Origin: Terrimesophilobacter sp044508495
GTDB taxonomy: Bacteria; Actinomycetota; Actinomycetes; Actinomycetales; Microbacteriaceae
Direction: 5' to 3'
NCBI GenBank assembly: GCA_044508495.1
Contig: JBIQHP010000001.1
Location: 1 to 64,000 of the forward strand
Length of the DNA stretch: 64,000 nucleotides
Below are positions 53,771-62,353 of this stretch, piece by piece (position 1 is the first letter of the stretch; each line of letters begins with the position of its first letter). A program made the translations under genes and the position numbers. The notes beneath the pieces are model-generated. The model worked only from the letters and a program-made list of their open reading frames with translations, made no database searches and was not told the origin of the DNA.

Positions 53771-54240
53771 GGAGATGAGTCTGGAACGATCGCTTCAGCT
53801 TCGCTGGTGCGCCCCAACTCGTTGATCTCTTCGAGTGACATACCGACTTCGTCCCGAAGGAACCGCACGACGTTCCACTGGTCGCCCGCTTCTTCGGTAA
53901 AGGGACCGAAGCTCTGGACGTAGTCCGGGACCCATTGCACCCACTCCTTCACGAACGTCGAGTCGCCGACGCGCTCGCTGTAGGAGACGGGATCGATGGA
54001 TTCATGATCAAGGAACTTCGCGCCCGGCAATGTGGAGCAGAGTTCGCGATAGTCGCGGGTCTGCAGGATCAGCTCGTGCCACACGTCATCGACGGCCGGG
54101 GTCACCGGAAGTCTGCGACCCGGCGTCAGCGAAACGATGGCCAGGTACTTCAGGCATTCTCGTATCTGGATGTCGAGAAGGGCCTCCGATCGCCCTTCGA
54201 TTCGGGATTTGACCATTCGCTCGTACCGTTCGTGAAGCAC
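53752..54240 (-). CDS. Small WH-motif protein (GRDP-like), possible peptide-modifying or binding protein
   Basis: The protein has 162 residues from the GTG at 54240, with an excellent AAAGGAGA eight bases upstream. The central stretch PAVDDVWHELILQTRDYREL (residues 49-67) with Cys68, followed by GAKFLDHE, resembles the VDxxWHxxIxxTxxYxxxC...H pattern of GRDP/DUF1399-like domains. His55, Cys68 and His79 could bind a metal. The C-terminal half is acidic and Trp-rich. It lies directly after the peptide gene and its hairpin, and overlaps the exporter gene. The function is unknown; it is the prime candidate for recognising or modifying the peptide. Confidence 0.65.
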   Translation of the reverse strand: MLHERYERMVKSRIEGRSEALLDIQIRECLKYLAIVSLTPGRRLPVTPAVDDVWHELILQTRDYRELCSTLPGAKFLDHESIDPVSYSERVGDSTFVKEWVQWVPDYVQSFGPFTEEAGDQWNVVRFLRDEVGMSLEEINELGRTSEAEAIVPDSSPWSKIS

Positions 54241-54272
54241 GCGTCGATCTCCTTTGAAGACGTGGTGGGAGG

Positions 54273-54308
54273 GGTCCGGCGAGCAGGGATTCCGCTGTTC
54301 GCCGGACC
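54273..54308 (-). terminator. Attenuator-like hairpin between peptide gene and downstream operon
   Basis: GGTCCGGCGA (54273-54282) pairs perfectly with TCGCCGGACC (54299-54308), and GCAG/CTGT extends the stem to 14 bp (one G-U) around an 8-base loop. It begins four bases after the peptide stop on the minus strand. There is no T-run, so partial termination or mRNA stabilisation is likely, giving more peptide than downstream protein, as is common for precursor peptide genes. Confidence 0.75.
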
Positions 54309-54312
54309 GGGA

Positions 54313-54405
54313 TCAGAATGCCAGCGGGTTGGAGCAGCAGTCCAGATCCACGTCCTTCAGCGCCTCCATGTGGTCCTCTTCGATCTTCGCTACGAGTGCT
54401 TCCAT
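54313..54405 (-). CDS. 30-residue putative RiPP precursor peptide ending CCSNPLAF
   Basis: ATG at 54405 is preceded by GGAGG (54411-54415) with 5-nt spacing; an in-frame ATG at 54417 would add four residues but has no ribosome site. Residues 1-22 are acidic and helix-prone (MEALVAKIEEDHMEALKDVD then LD), like a leader; the end is CCSNPLAF, then TGA. It has its own promoter, is followed by a hairpin, and heads an operon with a WH-motif protein, a MATE-like exporter and a PLP aminotransferase. I infer a ribosomally made precursor whose core is about the last eight residues. An alternative is a leader peptide whose two adjacent Cys codons sense cysteine. No similar named family is known to me. 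Confidence 0.65.
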   Translation of the reverse strand: MEALVAKIEEDHMEALKDVDLDCCSNPLAF

Positions 54406-54463
54406 TGTTCCCTCCATCGGATCTTCGACGTCGCCAACGTGTTGAGCAAAGCGACTGAGGGGA

Positions 54464-54492
54464 ACCGTAGCAGACAGGTCGTTCTAGAGCAA
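54464..54492 (-). promoter_or_regulatory. Predicted promoter of the peptide cassette
   Basis: On the minus strand TTGCTC (54487-54492), a 17-bp spacer and TACGGT (54464-54469) form a good promoter. Transcription would start near 54457, giving a leader of about 52 bases before the peptide ATG. It points away from lepA, so the cassette has independent expression. Confidence 0.6.
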
Positions 54493-54680
54493 CGACGGCG
54501 CAGCTGCCTGTGGAAAACTGCGGAGGCTCTCACGTGAAGAAGGACGCATCCCCGAGGTGTTGACGAGGCAACAGGCCACGGCGGGCTTTGGGGACCACAG
54601 AACATGGGAGAATTGTCCGACTCCCGGCCCCGGCACCTCAGGCCGGAGCCAATCGAGCCCAAGGCGATCAAGAGGAACGC

Positions 54681-56561
<1,881 letters not shown>

Positions 56562-56661
56562 NNNNNNNNNNNNNNNNNNNNNNNNNNNNNNNNNNNNNNN
56601 NNNNNNNNNNNNNNNNNNNNNNNNNNNNNNNNNNNNNNNNNNNNNNNNNNNNNNNNNNNNN
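56562..56661. other. Assembly gap (100 N)
   Basis: Exactly 100 N, the conventional placeholder for a gap of unknown size. It removes the last codons of lepA and the 5' end of the DUF2199-type gene. Real length and content are unknown; a repeat copy is a plausible cause. Confidence 0.99.
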
Positions 56662-57113
56662 TCCACTACCGGTTCACGCTCCCGGACGAGCTCGTGGGCG
56701 AGCCGCTCGACGGCGTCTGGCTCAGCCATGACGACCCGGCGTCCTCGGTCATGCTCCAGAGCGAGGATGCGGCGTTCGTCCGCGCGCTCCTCCCGCTGCA
56801 CACCGAGGACGGCGGCTCCGTGACCTTCGGCGTGTGGGTCCAGGTCACCAGGGAGGAACTGCATCGCGTGCTCGGCGTGTGGTTCGCGCCGGAATACCCC
56901 GAGCTCGTGGTCGAGGGCGCGCTCGCGAACGAGGTCGGCGACTTCGGGCTTCTCGGCGGGCCTGTGAGACTCGCGGTGGTGGACGCCGACCACACCCCGT
57001 ACTGTGTCGGGAGCGGCGATGACGCCGTCGTGGAGGTCCTCCGATCGGCCTGGCCACGGGAACGGGTCGTCGCCGGGCGTCGCGACGGGACCGACGGAAG
57101 GAGGGAGCGCTGA
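56662..57113 (+). CDS. DUF2199-like protein, 5' end missing
   Basis: About 149 residues are visible in frame from 56664. LQSEDAAFVRALLPLHTEDGGSVTFGVWVQVTRE and the late DADHTPYCVGSG follow the DUF2199 pattern (a D/E-x-FFVRG strand, then WGVWVSL, and a tDHPL segment). The N-terminal Cys-rich part that these proteins usually have would lie in the gap. Function unknown. The stop overlaps the next ATG by one base, so it is coupled to the DUF1990 gene. Confidence 0.6.
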
Positions 57114-57766
57114 TGTCAAGACCTTCACCATGGCAGCAGACCGTCACCTATGGCGCGGTCGGCGGGACGAAGGCCGCCGACCTCATGACCTTCCCGCCGC
57201 CCGGGTTCCGGCCGTTCGAACAGCGATCGCGCATCGGGCACGGCGACGCGCGGTGGGAGCACGCCTGGCAGTCGACCATGACCTGGGGCATCCAGCGGGG
57301 CAGTGGCATCCGGGTTCGCCTGCATGAGTCGCCGGACGAGGTCACCGAGGGCACCTACGTCCCCTTCGCCTTCGACCGGGGCGGTGCGCCCGTCGCCCCC
57401 GAGCCGGCCGACACCGACGAGGTGGTCTACGGCGCGGAGGGGCAGTCGTTCATCGCCCCGGGCGACACCGCGCTCCTCGTCGTCCCGCTCTGGCCGATCG
57501 GCATCCGGATGCCGTCCCGGGTGATCTACGTCATCGACGAGCCGAAGCGCAAGGGCTTCGCCTACGGGACGCTGCCGGGGCATCCGGAGAGCGGCGAGGA
57601 GGCCTTCATCGTCGAGCAGACGGGGGACGGCTCGGTCTGGCTCACGATCCGTGCGTTCTCGCGGCCGAGCGGCTGGCAGTGGTGGGCCGTGTATCCGCTG
57701 CTGCGACTGGCCCAGTCGATCTTCACGCGCCGCTATTTCCGGGCGCTCTCGGACCCGCTCGGCTGA
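57113..57766 (+). CDS. DUF1990 family protein
   Basis: The protein has 217 residues with GGAGGGAG upstream of the ATG. Family hallmarks: VTYGAVGGT near the start, PPPGFRPFEQRSRIGHGDARWEHAW, RVIYVIDEPKRKGFAYGTLPGHPESGEEAF, and FSRPSGW...RRYFRAL at the end. The fold is thought to resemble START-like ligand-binding proteins; the biochemical role is unknown. Confidence 0.88.
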   Translation: MSRPSPWQQTVTYGAVGGTKAADLMTFPPPGFRPFEQRSRIGHGDARWEHAWQSTMTWGIQRGSGIRVRLHESPDEVTEGTYVPFAFDRGGAPVAPEPADTDEVVYGAEGQSFIAPGDTALLVVPLWPIGIRMPSRVIYVIDEPKRKGFAYGTLPGHPESGEEAFIVEQTGDGSVWLTIRAFSRPSGWQWWAVYPLLRLAQSIFTRRYFRALSDPLG

Positions 57767-57884
57767 TCGCGGCCGGCGGCGCGACTGTGGACTTCCGCCG
57801 ATCATCCGCGGTCGAAGCGGCGGCGAGTTGTGGTCCGGCGCCAACGCCCGCGGAACGGTGCGGCCGGGTCGCTACTCTGGCACC

Positions 57885-59636
57885 ATGACCGAGTATCGTC
57901 CACCCGTCTCCGACCTCGCCTTCGTCCTGGAGCACCTCGCGGGGTACCGCGAGATCGCGGAACTCCCGGAGTTCGAGCACGCCGACCTCGAGACGGTCGT
58001 GGGCATCCTCGAGGACGCCGGCGACTTCATGGCCGAGGTCGTCGCGCCGACGAACCGGGCAGGGGACACCGAGGGGGCGCAGCGCCAGCCCGACGGCTCG
58101 GTGCGCACTCCCGCCCCCTTCAGGGACGCCTACCGCAAGTACGTCGAGGCGGGCTGGGGCGCCGTGCCCTTCCCCGAGGAGTTCGGCGGCGGCAACTTCC
58201 CGTGGTCGGTCGGCCTCGCCATCCAGGAGATGCTCACCTCCTCGAACATGGCCTTCGCCCTCTGCCCCCTGCTCACCCAGGGCGCGATCGACGCGCTCCT
58301 GGCCTACGGCGACGGCGAGCAGAAGCGACGGTACCTGCCGAAGATGATCACCGGCGAGTGGACCGGCACGATGAACCTCACCGAGCCGCAGGCGGGGTCG
58401 GATGTCGGCGCCCTCACGACGCGCGCGGTCCGGCGCGAGGACGGCAGCTACGCCATCAGCGGCCAGAAGATCTTCATCACCTACGGCGAGCACGATCTGG
58501 CCGAGCAGATCGTGCACCTCGTGCTCGCCCGCACGCCGGATGCCCCGGCAGGCACGCGGGGAATCTCCTGCTTCATCGTCCCCAAGTTCCTCGTGAACGA
58601 GGACGGCTCGCTCGGCGAGCGGAATGCCGTCGACTGCCTGTCGATCGAGCACAAGCTCGGCATCCATGGCTCGCCGACCTGCGTGCTCGAGTACGAGGAG
58701 GCGACCGGCTACCTCATCGGCGAGGAGAACATCGGCATGCGCATCATGTTCGTCATGATGAACAGCGCCCGGCTCTCCGTCGGCATGCAGGGCCTCGCGG
58801 TCGCCGAGCGCGCCTACCAGGAAGCGCTCGGCTACGCCCGTGAGCGCATCCAGGGCCGCGCGATCGGCGCGACCGAGGACTCGCCCATCATCGAGCACCC
58901 GGACGTGCGCCGGATGCTCATGACCCAGAAGGCCTACCTCGCCGCCCTGCGCGGCATGATGTACCTCAACGCGGCGCAGATGGATCTCGCGCAGTTCCAC
59001 CCGGACGAGGCCGTGCGCACGCGCGCCTCGGAGGTCGTCGGGCTCCTCACCCCGGTCTGCAAGAGCTTCGGGACCGACCTCGGCAGTGAGCTCACCTCGC
59101 TCGCCCTCCAGGTCTACGGCGGCATGGGCTTCATCGAGGAGACCGGCGCCGCCCAGCACTACCGCGACGTGCGCATCACGGCGATCTACGAGGGCACCAA
59201 CGGCATCCAGGCCGCCGACCTCGTCGGCCGCAAGCTCGGCGTGCGCGACGGCGCCTCCTTCCTCGAGTTCATCGCGCAGATGCGCGAGCTCGATGCCGAG
59301 TTCGCGGAGGCCGGTGCCGGGTTCGAGGGCATCCGCTCGTCGCTCGCCACGCAGCTCGACGCGCTCGAGCAGGCGACGGTGTGGATGCTGAAGAACGGCG
59401 CCGTCGACCCGAACGCGGCGCTCGCCGGCTCGAGCCCCTACCAGCGGATGTGGGGGCTCGTCGTCGGCGGCTGGCTGCTGGCCAAGGGTGCGCTCGCCGA
59501 GGCCGGGAGCGGGGAGGAGACCCGTCTCGTGCTCGCACGCTTCTACGCCGGTCAGCTCCTGCCGCAGGCCTCGGGTCTCCTCGCGGCCGCGACAGCCGGC
59601 ACCGGCGACCTCTTCGCCCTCTCGCTGGCCCAGTAG
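57885..59636 (+). CDS. Acyl-CoA dehydrogenase
   Basis: The protein has 583 residues from the ATG at 57885. FAD/substrate motifs: GTMNLTEPQAGSDVGALTTRA, ISGQKIFITYGEHD and MNSARLSVGMQGLAVAERAYQEAL. The catalytic Glu is in RITAIYEGTNGIQAADLVGRKL, followed by the C-terminal extension of the long (about 590-residue) class that includes DmdC-like 3-methylthiopropanoyl-CoA dehydrogenases. It oxidises an acyl-CoA at the alpha-beta position; chain length is not determinable. Its stop TAG lies in a truncated palindromic repeat. Confidence 0.92.
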   Translation: MTEYRPPVSDLAFVLEHLAGYREIAELPEFEHADLETVVGILEDAGDFMAEVVAPTNRAGDTEGAQRQPDGSVRTPAPFRDAYRKYVEAGWGAVPFPEEFGGGNFPWSVGLAIQEMLTSSNMAFALCPLLTQGAIDALLAYGDGEQKRRYLPKMITGEWTGTMNLTEPQAGSDVGALTTRAVRREDGSYAISGQKIFITYGEHDLAEQIVHLVLARTPDAPAGTRGISCFIVPKFLVNEDGSLGERNAVDCLSIEHKLGIHGSPTCVLEYEEATGYLIGEENIGMRIMFVMMNSARLSVGMQGLAVAERAYQEALGYARERIQGRAIGATEDSPIIEHPDVRRMLMTQKAYLAALRGMMYLNAAQMDLAQFHPDEAVRTRASEVVGLLTPVCKSFGTDLGSELTSLALQVYGGMGFIEETGAAQHYRDVRITAIYEGTNGIQAADLVGRKLGVRDGASFLEFIAQMRELDAEFAEAGAGFEGIRSSLATQLDALEQATVWMLKNGAVDPNAALAGSSPYQRMWGLVVGGWLLAKGALAEAGSGEETRLVLARFYAGQLLPQASGLLAAATAGTGDLFALSLAQ

Positions 59637-59722
59637 CGGCCGAAGGCCGCGTTGCCCGCTGGTTGAGTAGCGGCCGAAGGCCGCGTATCGAAACCCGGTC
59701 TCGATACACCGGGCTGTGCCCG
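59634..59722. repeat. Cluster of palindromic repeat copies abutting an assembly gap
   Basis: A truncated copy (TAGCGGCCGAAGGCCGCGT, 59634-59652) is followed by a full copy GGTTGAGTAG...GTATCGAAACC (59661-59695). Then comes the start of an inverted copy, GGTCTCGATACACCGGGC (59697 on), which runs into the N gap; CTCGACC just after the gap (59823-59829) is the other end expected of such a copy. The repeats probably caused the assembly break. Confidence 0.88.
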
Positions 59723-59822
59723 NNNNNNNNNNNNNNNNNNNNNNNNNNNNNNNNNNNNNNNNNNNNNNNNNNNNNNNNNNNNNNNNNNNNNNNNNNNNNN
59801 NNNNNNNNNNNNNNNNNNNNNN
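59723..59822. other. Assembly gap (100 N) inside the repeat cluster
   Basis: Exactly 100 N. Flanking bases on both sides belong to palindromic repeat copies, so the missing sequence is probably repeat, perhaps short. No gene is visibly interrupted: the hemW ATG lies 61 bases beyond. Confidence 0.99.
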
Positions 59823-59883
59823 CTCGACCAACGGGGTACTCGGGGCGACGGCGCCTCGCTGCCGGCGAGGGGAGAATGGTCCC

Positions 59884-61197
59884 ATGCCCTCCGCGCTCCC
59901 GATCGCCGACCCGGCGCCCCTCGACGGGCTGCTGCCGGCATCCGTCGCCGAGGGGGCGGCCGAGCGCGATCTCGGCGTCTACCTGCACGTGCCGTTCTGC
60001 CGGGTGCGCTGCGGGTATTGCGACTTCAACACCTACACCGCCGAGGAGCTGCGGGGGACCAAACGGGCCGACTACGCCGGGCAGGCGATCGCCGAGGTCT
60101 CGCTCGCCGCGCACGTGCTCGAGGACGCCGGGCTGCCATCGCGTCCCGTCTCGACGGTCTTCTTCGGCGGCGGTACCCCGACGCTGCTCCCGCCCCCCGA
60201 CCTCGTGGCGATGCTCTCGGCCGTGCGCGACACCTGGGGGCTCGCTCCGGATGCCGAGATCACGACGGAGGCCAATCCCGACTCGGTCGACGCCGGCTAC
60301 CTGCTCGCTCTCCGGGAGGCCGGGTTCACGAGGGTCTCCTTCGGGATGCAGTCCGCCGTACCGCACGTGCTCGCGACCCTCGAGCGCACGCACGACCCCG
60401 AGCGCGTGCCGCTCGTCGTGCGCTGGGCGCGGGATGCCGGCCTCGACGTGAGCCTCGACCTCATCTACAACACGCCGGGCGAGAGCCTCGACGACTGGCG
60501 CGCGTCGCTCGAGGCGGCGATCGCCCAGGAGCCCGACCACCTGAGCGCCTACTCGCTCATCGTCGAGGACGGCACGAAGCTCGCGCGGCAGATCCGTCGC
60601 GGCGAGATCGCCCAGCCCGACGACGACCTCGCCGCCGAGCAGTACGAGCTCGCCGACCGGATGCTCGCCGACGCCGGCTACGAATGGTACGAGGTGAGCA
60701 ACTGGGCCCTTCGAGCCCTTCGGGACGGTCGCCCGGCGACCTCCTCAGGGACCAACTCTCGCCCGGCGACCTCCCCAGGGCGAGCTCGTGACTTCCGGTC
60801 GCGCCACAACCTCGGCTACTGGCGGGGCCAGGACTGGTGGGGGGTCGGCCCCGGTGCCCACAGTCACGTCGGCGGGGTGCGCTGGTGGAACGTCAAGCAC
60901 CCCGCCGCCTACGCCGAGCGGATCCTCGCCGGCCAGTCGCCCGCCGCGGGACGAGAGAGCCTCGACGAGGAGACCCGCCGGGTCGAGCGGGTGCTGCTCG
61001 CGACGCGCATCCGGGACGGGCTGCCGACGACCGAGCTCACGGATGGCGGCCGCACGGCCGTCGCCGGCCTCATCGCCGACGGTCTCGTCGAGCCCGCCGA
61101 GGCGCTCCGCGGCAGGGTCGTGCCGACCCTGCGCGGGCGGCTGCTCGGGGATGCCGTGGTGCGCGCGCTGCTGCCCGAAACTCCGCCGGTTGAGTAG
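59884..61197 (+). CDS. hemW: HemW radical-SAM heme chaperone (coproporphyrinogen oxidase-like)
   Basis: The protein has 437 residues from the ATG at 59884. The 4Fe-4S/SAM motif is HVPFCRVRCGYCDFNTY (Cys39, Cys43, Cys46); SAM-binding FFGGGTPTLLPP and SLDLIYNTPGESLDDWRASL follow. In place of the usual short loop after EVSNWA there is an insert (about residues 278-304) that is rich in Arg/Ser/Pro and encoded by an imperfect repeat; HNLGYWRGQDWWGVGPGAHSH then resumes the normal sequence. The final Val-Glu-stop (GTTGAGTAG) is part of a palindromic repeat. Confidence 0.93.
   Translation: MPSALPIADPAPLDGLLPASVAEGAAERDLGVYLHVPFCRVRCGYCDFNTYTAEELRGTKRADYAGQAIAEVSLAAHVLEDAGLPSRPVSTVFFGGGTPTLLPPPDLVAMLSAVRDTWGLAPDAEITTEANPDSVDAGYLLALREAGFTRVSFGMQSAVPHVLATLERTHDPERVPLVVRWARDAGLDVSLDLIYNTPGESLDDWRASLEAAIAQEPDHLSAYSLIVEDGTKLARQIRRGEIAQPDDDLAAEQYELADRMLADAGYEWYEVSNWALRALRDGRPATSSGTNSRPATSPGRARDFRSRHNLGYWRGQDWWGVGPGAHSHVGGVRWWNVKHPAAYAERILAGQSPAAGRESLDEETRRVERVLLATRIRDGLPTTELTDGGRTAVAGLIADGLVEPAEALRGRVVPTLRGRLLGDAVVRALLPETPPVE
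60727..60785 (+). repeat. Imperfect direct repeat inserted in hemW
   Basis: Two related units, GTCGCCCGGCGACCTCCTCA then GGGACC (60728-60753) and CTCGCCCGGCGACCTCCCCA then GGGCGAGC (60758-60785), share a small palindrome GTCGCC/GGCGAC. They encode RPATSSGTNSRPATSPG, absent from ordinary HemW. This is a different repeat family from the GGTTGAGTAG type; it resembles GC-rich intergenic palindromes that have entered a coding region. Confidence 0.75.
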
Positions 61198-61288
61198 CGC
61201 GTAGCGCGTATCGAAACCAGCGGATCGAACATGACGGGCTGCACGCGATGCGCGGTTTCGATACGCCGCCTACGGCGGCTACTCAACC
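61188..61288. repeat. Two inverted palindromic repeat copies after hemW
   Basis: Copy a (61188-61218) reads GGTTGAGTAG...GTATCGAAACC and includes the hemW stop. Copy b (61254-61288) is inverted, GGTTTCGATACG...CTACTCAACC. They face each other across 35 bases, between convergent hemW and the DUF4870 gene, where they can act as a terminator. Confidence 0.9.
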
Positions 61289-61301
61289 GGCGAGGTGGTT
61301 T

Positions 61302-61676
61302 CTACTTGATGAACTTGATCGCGAGCGGGTACTCGTAGTACTCGCCCTTGTTGGCGGCGACCGCGGCGAGGATGCTGAACACGATGTTCGCGATCGCCAC
61401 GGCGGCCAGGATGAGGATCCCGATGACGATGAGCGAGGTCACGACACCGACGGCGCCCGCGATGAGCAGCGTGATCTGGAAGTTGAGCGCCGTGCCGGTG
61501 TGCTGCCGCACGAACGGCCCGCGGTCCTTGAGCACGATGTAGCCGATGAGCGCGGGGAGGAAGTTGAAGAAGATGCCGCCGAGGTGCACGAGAAGCGACC
61601 AGAGCTTCTCGTCTGCGGGGCTGAGCGGCTGGGCGGTCTGGTAGGGGTTGGCCGGTGGCGGCGCGGTGTCTGACAT
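61302..61676 (-). CDS. DUF4870 / Tic20-like membrane protein 1
   Basis: The protein has 124 residues from the ATG at 61676. A proline-rich N-terminus is followed by LLVHLGGIFFNFLPALIGYIVLKDRGPFVRQHTGTALNFQI, the DUF4870 pattern, and four hydrophobic helices; it ends YPLAIKFIK. Function unknown. A paralogue lies 62 bp upstream on the same strand, separated by a terminator hairpin, so the two are probably transcribed separately. Confidence 0.88.
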   Translation of the reverse strand: MSDTAPPPANPYQTAQPLSPADEKLWSLLVHLGGIFFNFLPALIGYIVLKDRGPFVRQHTGTALNFQITLLIAGAVGVVTSLIVIGILILAAVAIANIVFSILAAVAANKGEYYEYPLAIKFIK

Positions 61677-61689
61677 GGCCCCATTAAAG

Positions 61690-61722
61690 CAGGCGAGCCG
61701 GGCAATGCGCCCGGCTCGCCTG
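61690..61722 (-). terminator. Terminator hairpin after DUF4870 paralogue 2
   Basis: CAGGCGAGCCGGGC (61690-61703) pairs perfectly over 14 bp with GCCCGGCTCGCCTG (61709-61722) around a 5-base loop. On the minus strand it is followed by CTTTAAT, giving a short U-run. It ends transcription of the 61739-62149 gene just before the next minus-strand gene. Confidence 0.9.
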
Positions 61723-61738
61723 GAGAAACGCTTCGCGG

Positions 61739-62149
61739 CTACTTGATGAACCGGAAGTTGAACGGGTAGCGGTAGTTGCCGCCGCCGTTGACCTTGATGC
61801 CGCCCATGATCGAGAAGGCGACGTTCGCCAGGTAGATGAGCCATCCGATGAGCGTGAGGATCCAGACGAGGTTCCAGAGCCCGCTCACGAGGAACACCGA
61901 GGTGAGGATCGCGGCGACGATCGTCCACGCGATGTAGATGATGAGGAAGGTGATCTGCCAGTTGAGGGCTTCCTTGCTCTCCTGCTTGGTGAGGGCGCCA
62001 CGGTCCTTGAACACGAGGAAGATGATGAGCGACGGCAGGATCCAGAGGATTCCGCCGAAGTGGGCGAACGACGCCCACTGCTTGTCCTCGGCAGCCGTCA
62101 ACGGTGCCGCCGGCTGCGGCTCTGCGGCCGGTGGGGTTTGATCAGTCAT
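61739..62149 (-). CDS. DUF4870 / Tic20-like membrane protein 2
   Basis: The protein has 136 residues from the ATG at 62149 (GAAAGG upstream). FAHFGGILWILPSLIIFLVFKDRGALTKQESKEALNWQITFLIIYIAW is the DUF4870 core, and the C-terminus YRYPFNFRFIK parallels the ending of the paralogue downstream. The pair looks like an old tandem duplication. Function unknown. Confidence 0.88.
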   Translation of the reverse strand: MTDQTPPAAEPQPAAPLTAAEDKQWASFAHFGGILWILPSLIIFLVFKDRGALTKQESKEALNWQITFLIIYIAWTIVAAILTSVFLVSGLWNLVWILTLIGWLIYLANVAFSIMGGIKVNGGGNYRYPFNFRFIK

Positions 62150-62308
62150 TAACTTTGCCTTTCAGGTGTTCGAGTCCGGCCCTCGGGGGGTGCGGACTGG
62201 GCCGGCCTTGGCATGCCCCTCATGGGAGGGTAGGGCACAAGCTCACCCATAAGGTACTGCCCTTGCCTCCTGGGTGCAACGCCTGTCATGTGGTATGTCG
62301 CGATACCA

Positions 62309-62335
62309 TTGGCAGTCGAGGGACCTGAGTGCCAG
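62309..62335 (+). promoter_or_regulatory. CIRCE operator upstream of hrcA
   Basis: TTGGCAGTC, nine bases, then GAGTGCCAG closely matches the CIRCE inverted repeat (TTAGCACTC-N9-GAGTGCTAA). It lies 18 bases before the hrcA start, so HrcA probably represses its own operon with dnaJ, and heat shock relieves this. Confidence 0.85.
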
Positions 62336-62353
62336 GGACGGAAGGGCGTGCGA

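Noticed and set aside
51489..54405. Methanobactin-type cluster
   Set aside because: A MATE-like exporter and an aminotransferase beside a Cys-containing peptide suggested it, but MbnB (DUF692) and MbnC-like proteins are absent and the peptide end does not match methanobactin cores.
57651..57884. N-terminal extension of the acyl-CoA dehydrogenase overlapping the DUF1990 gene
   Set aside because: The extension is Arg/Gly-rich shadow sequence; the family N-terminus begins at the ATG at 57885.
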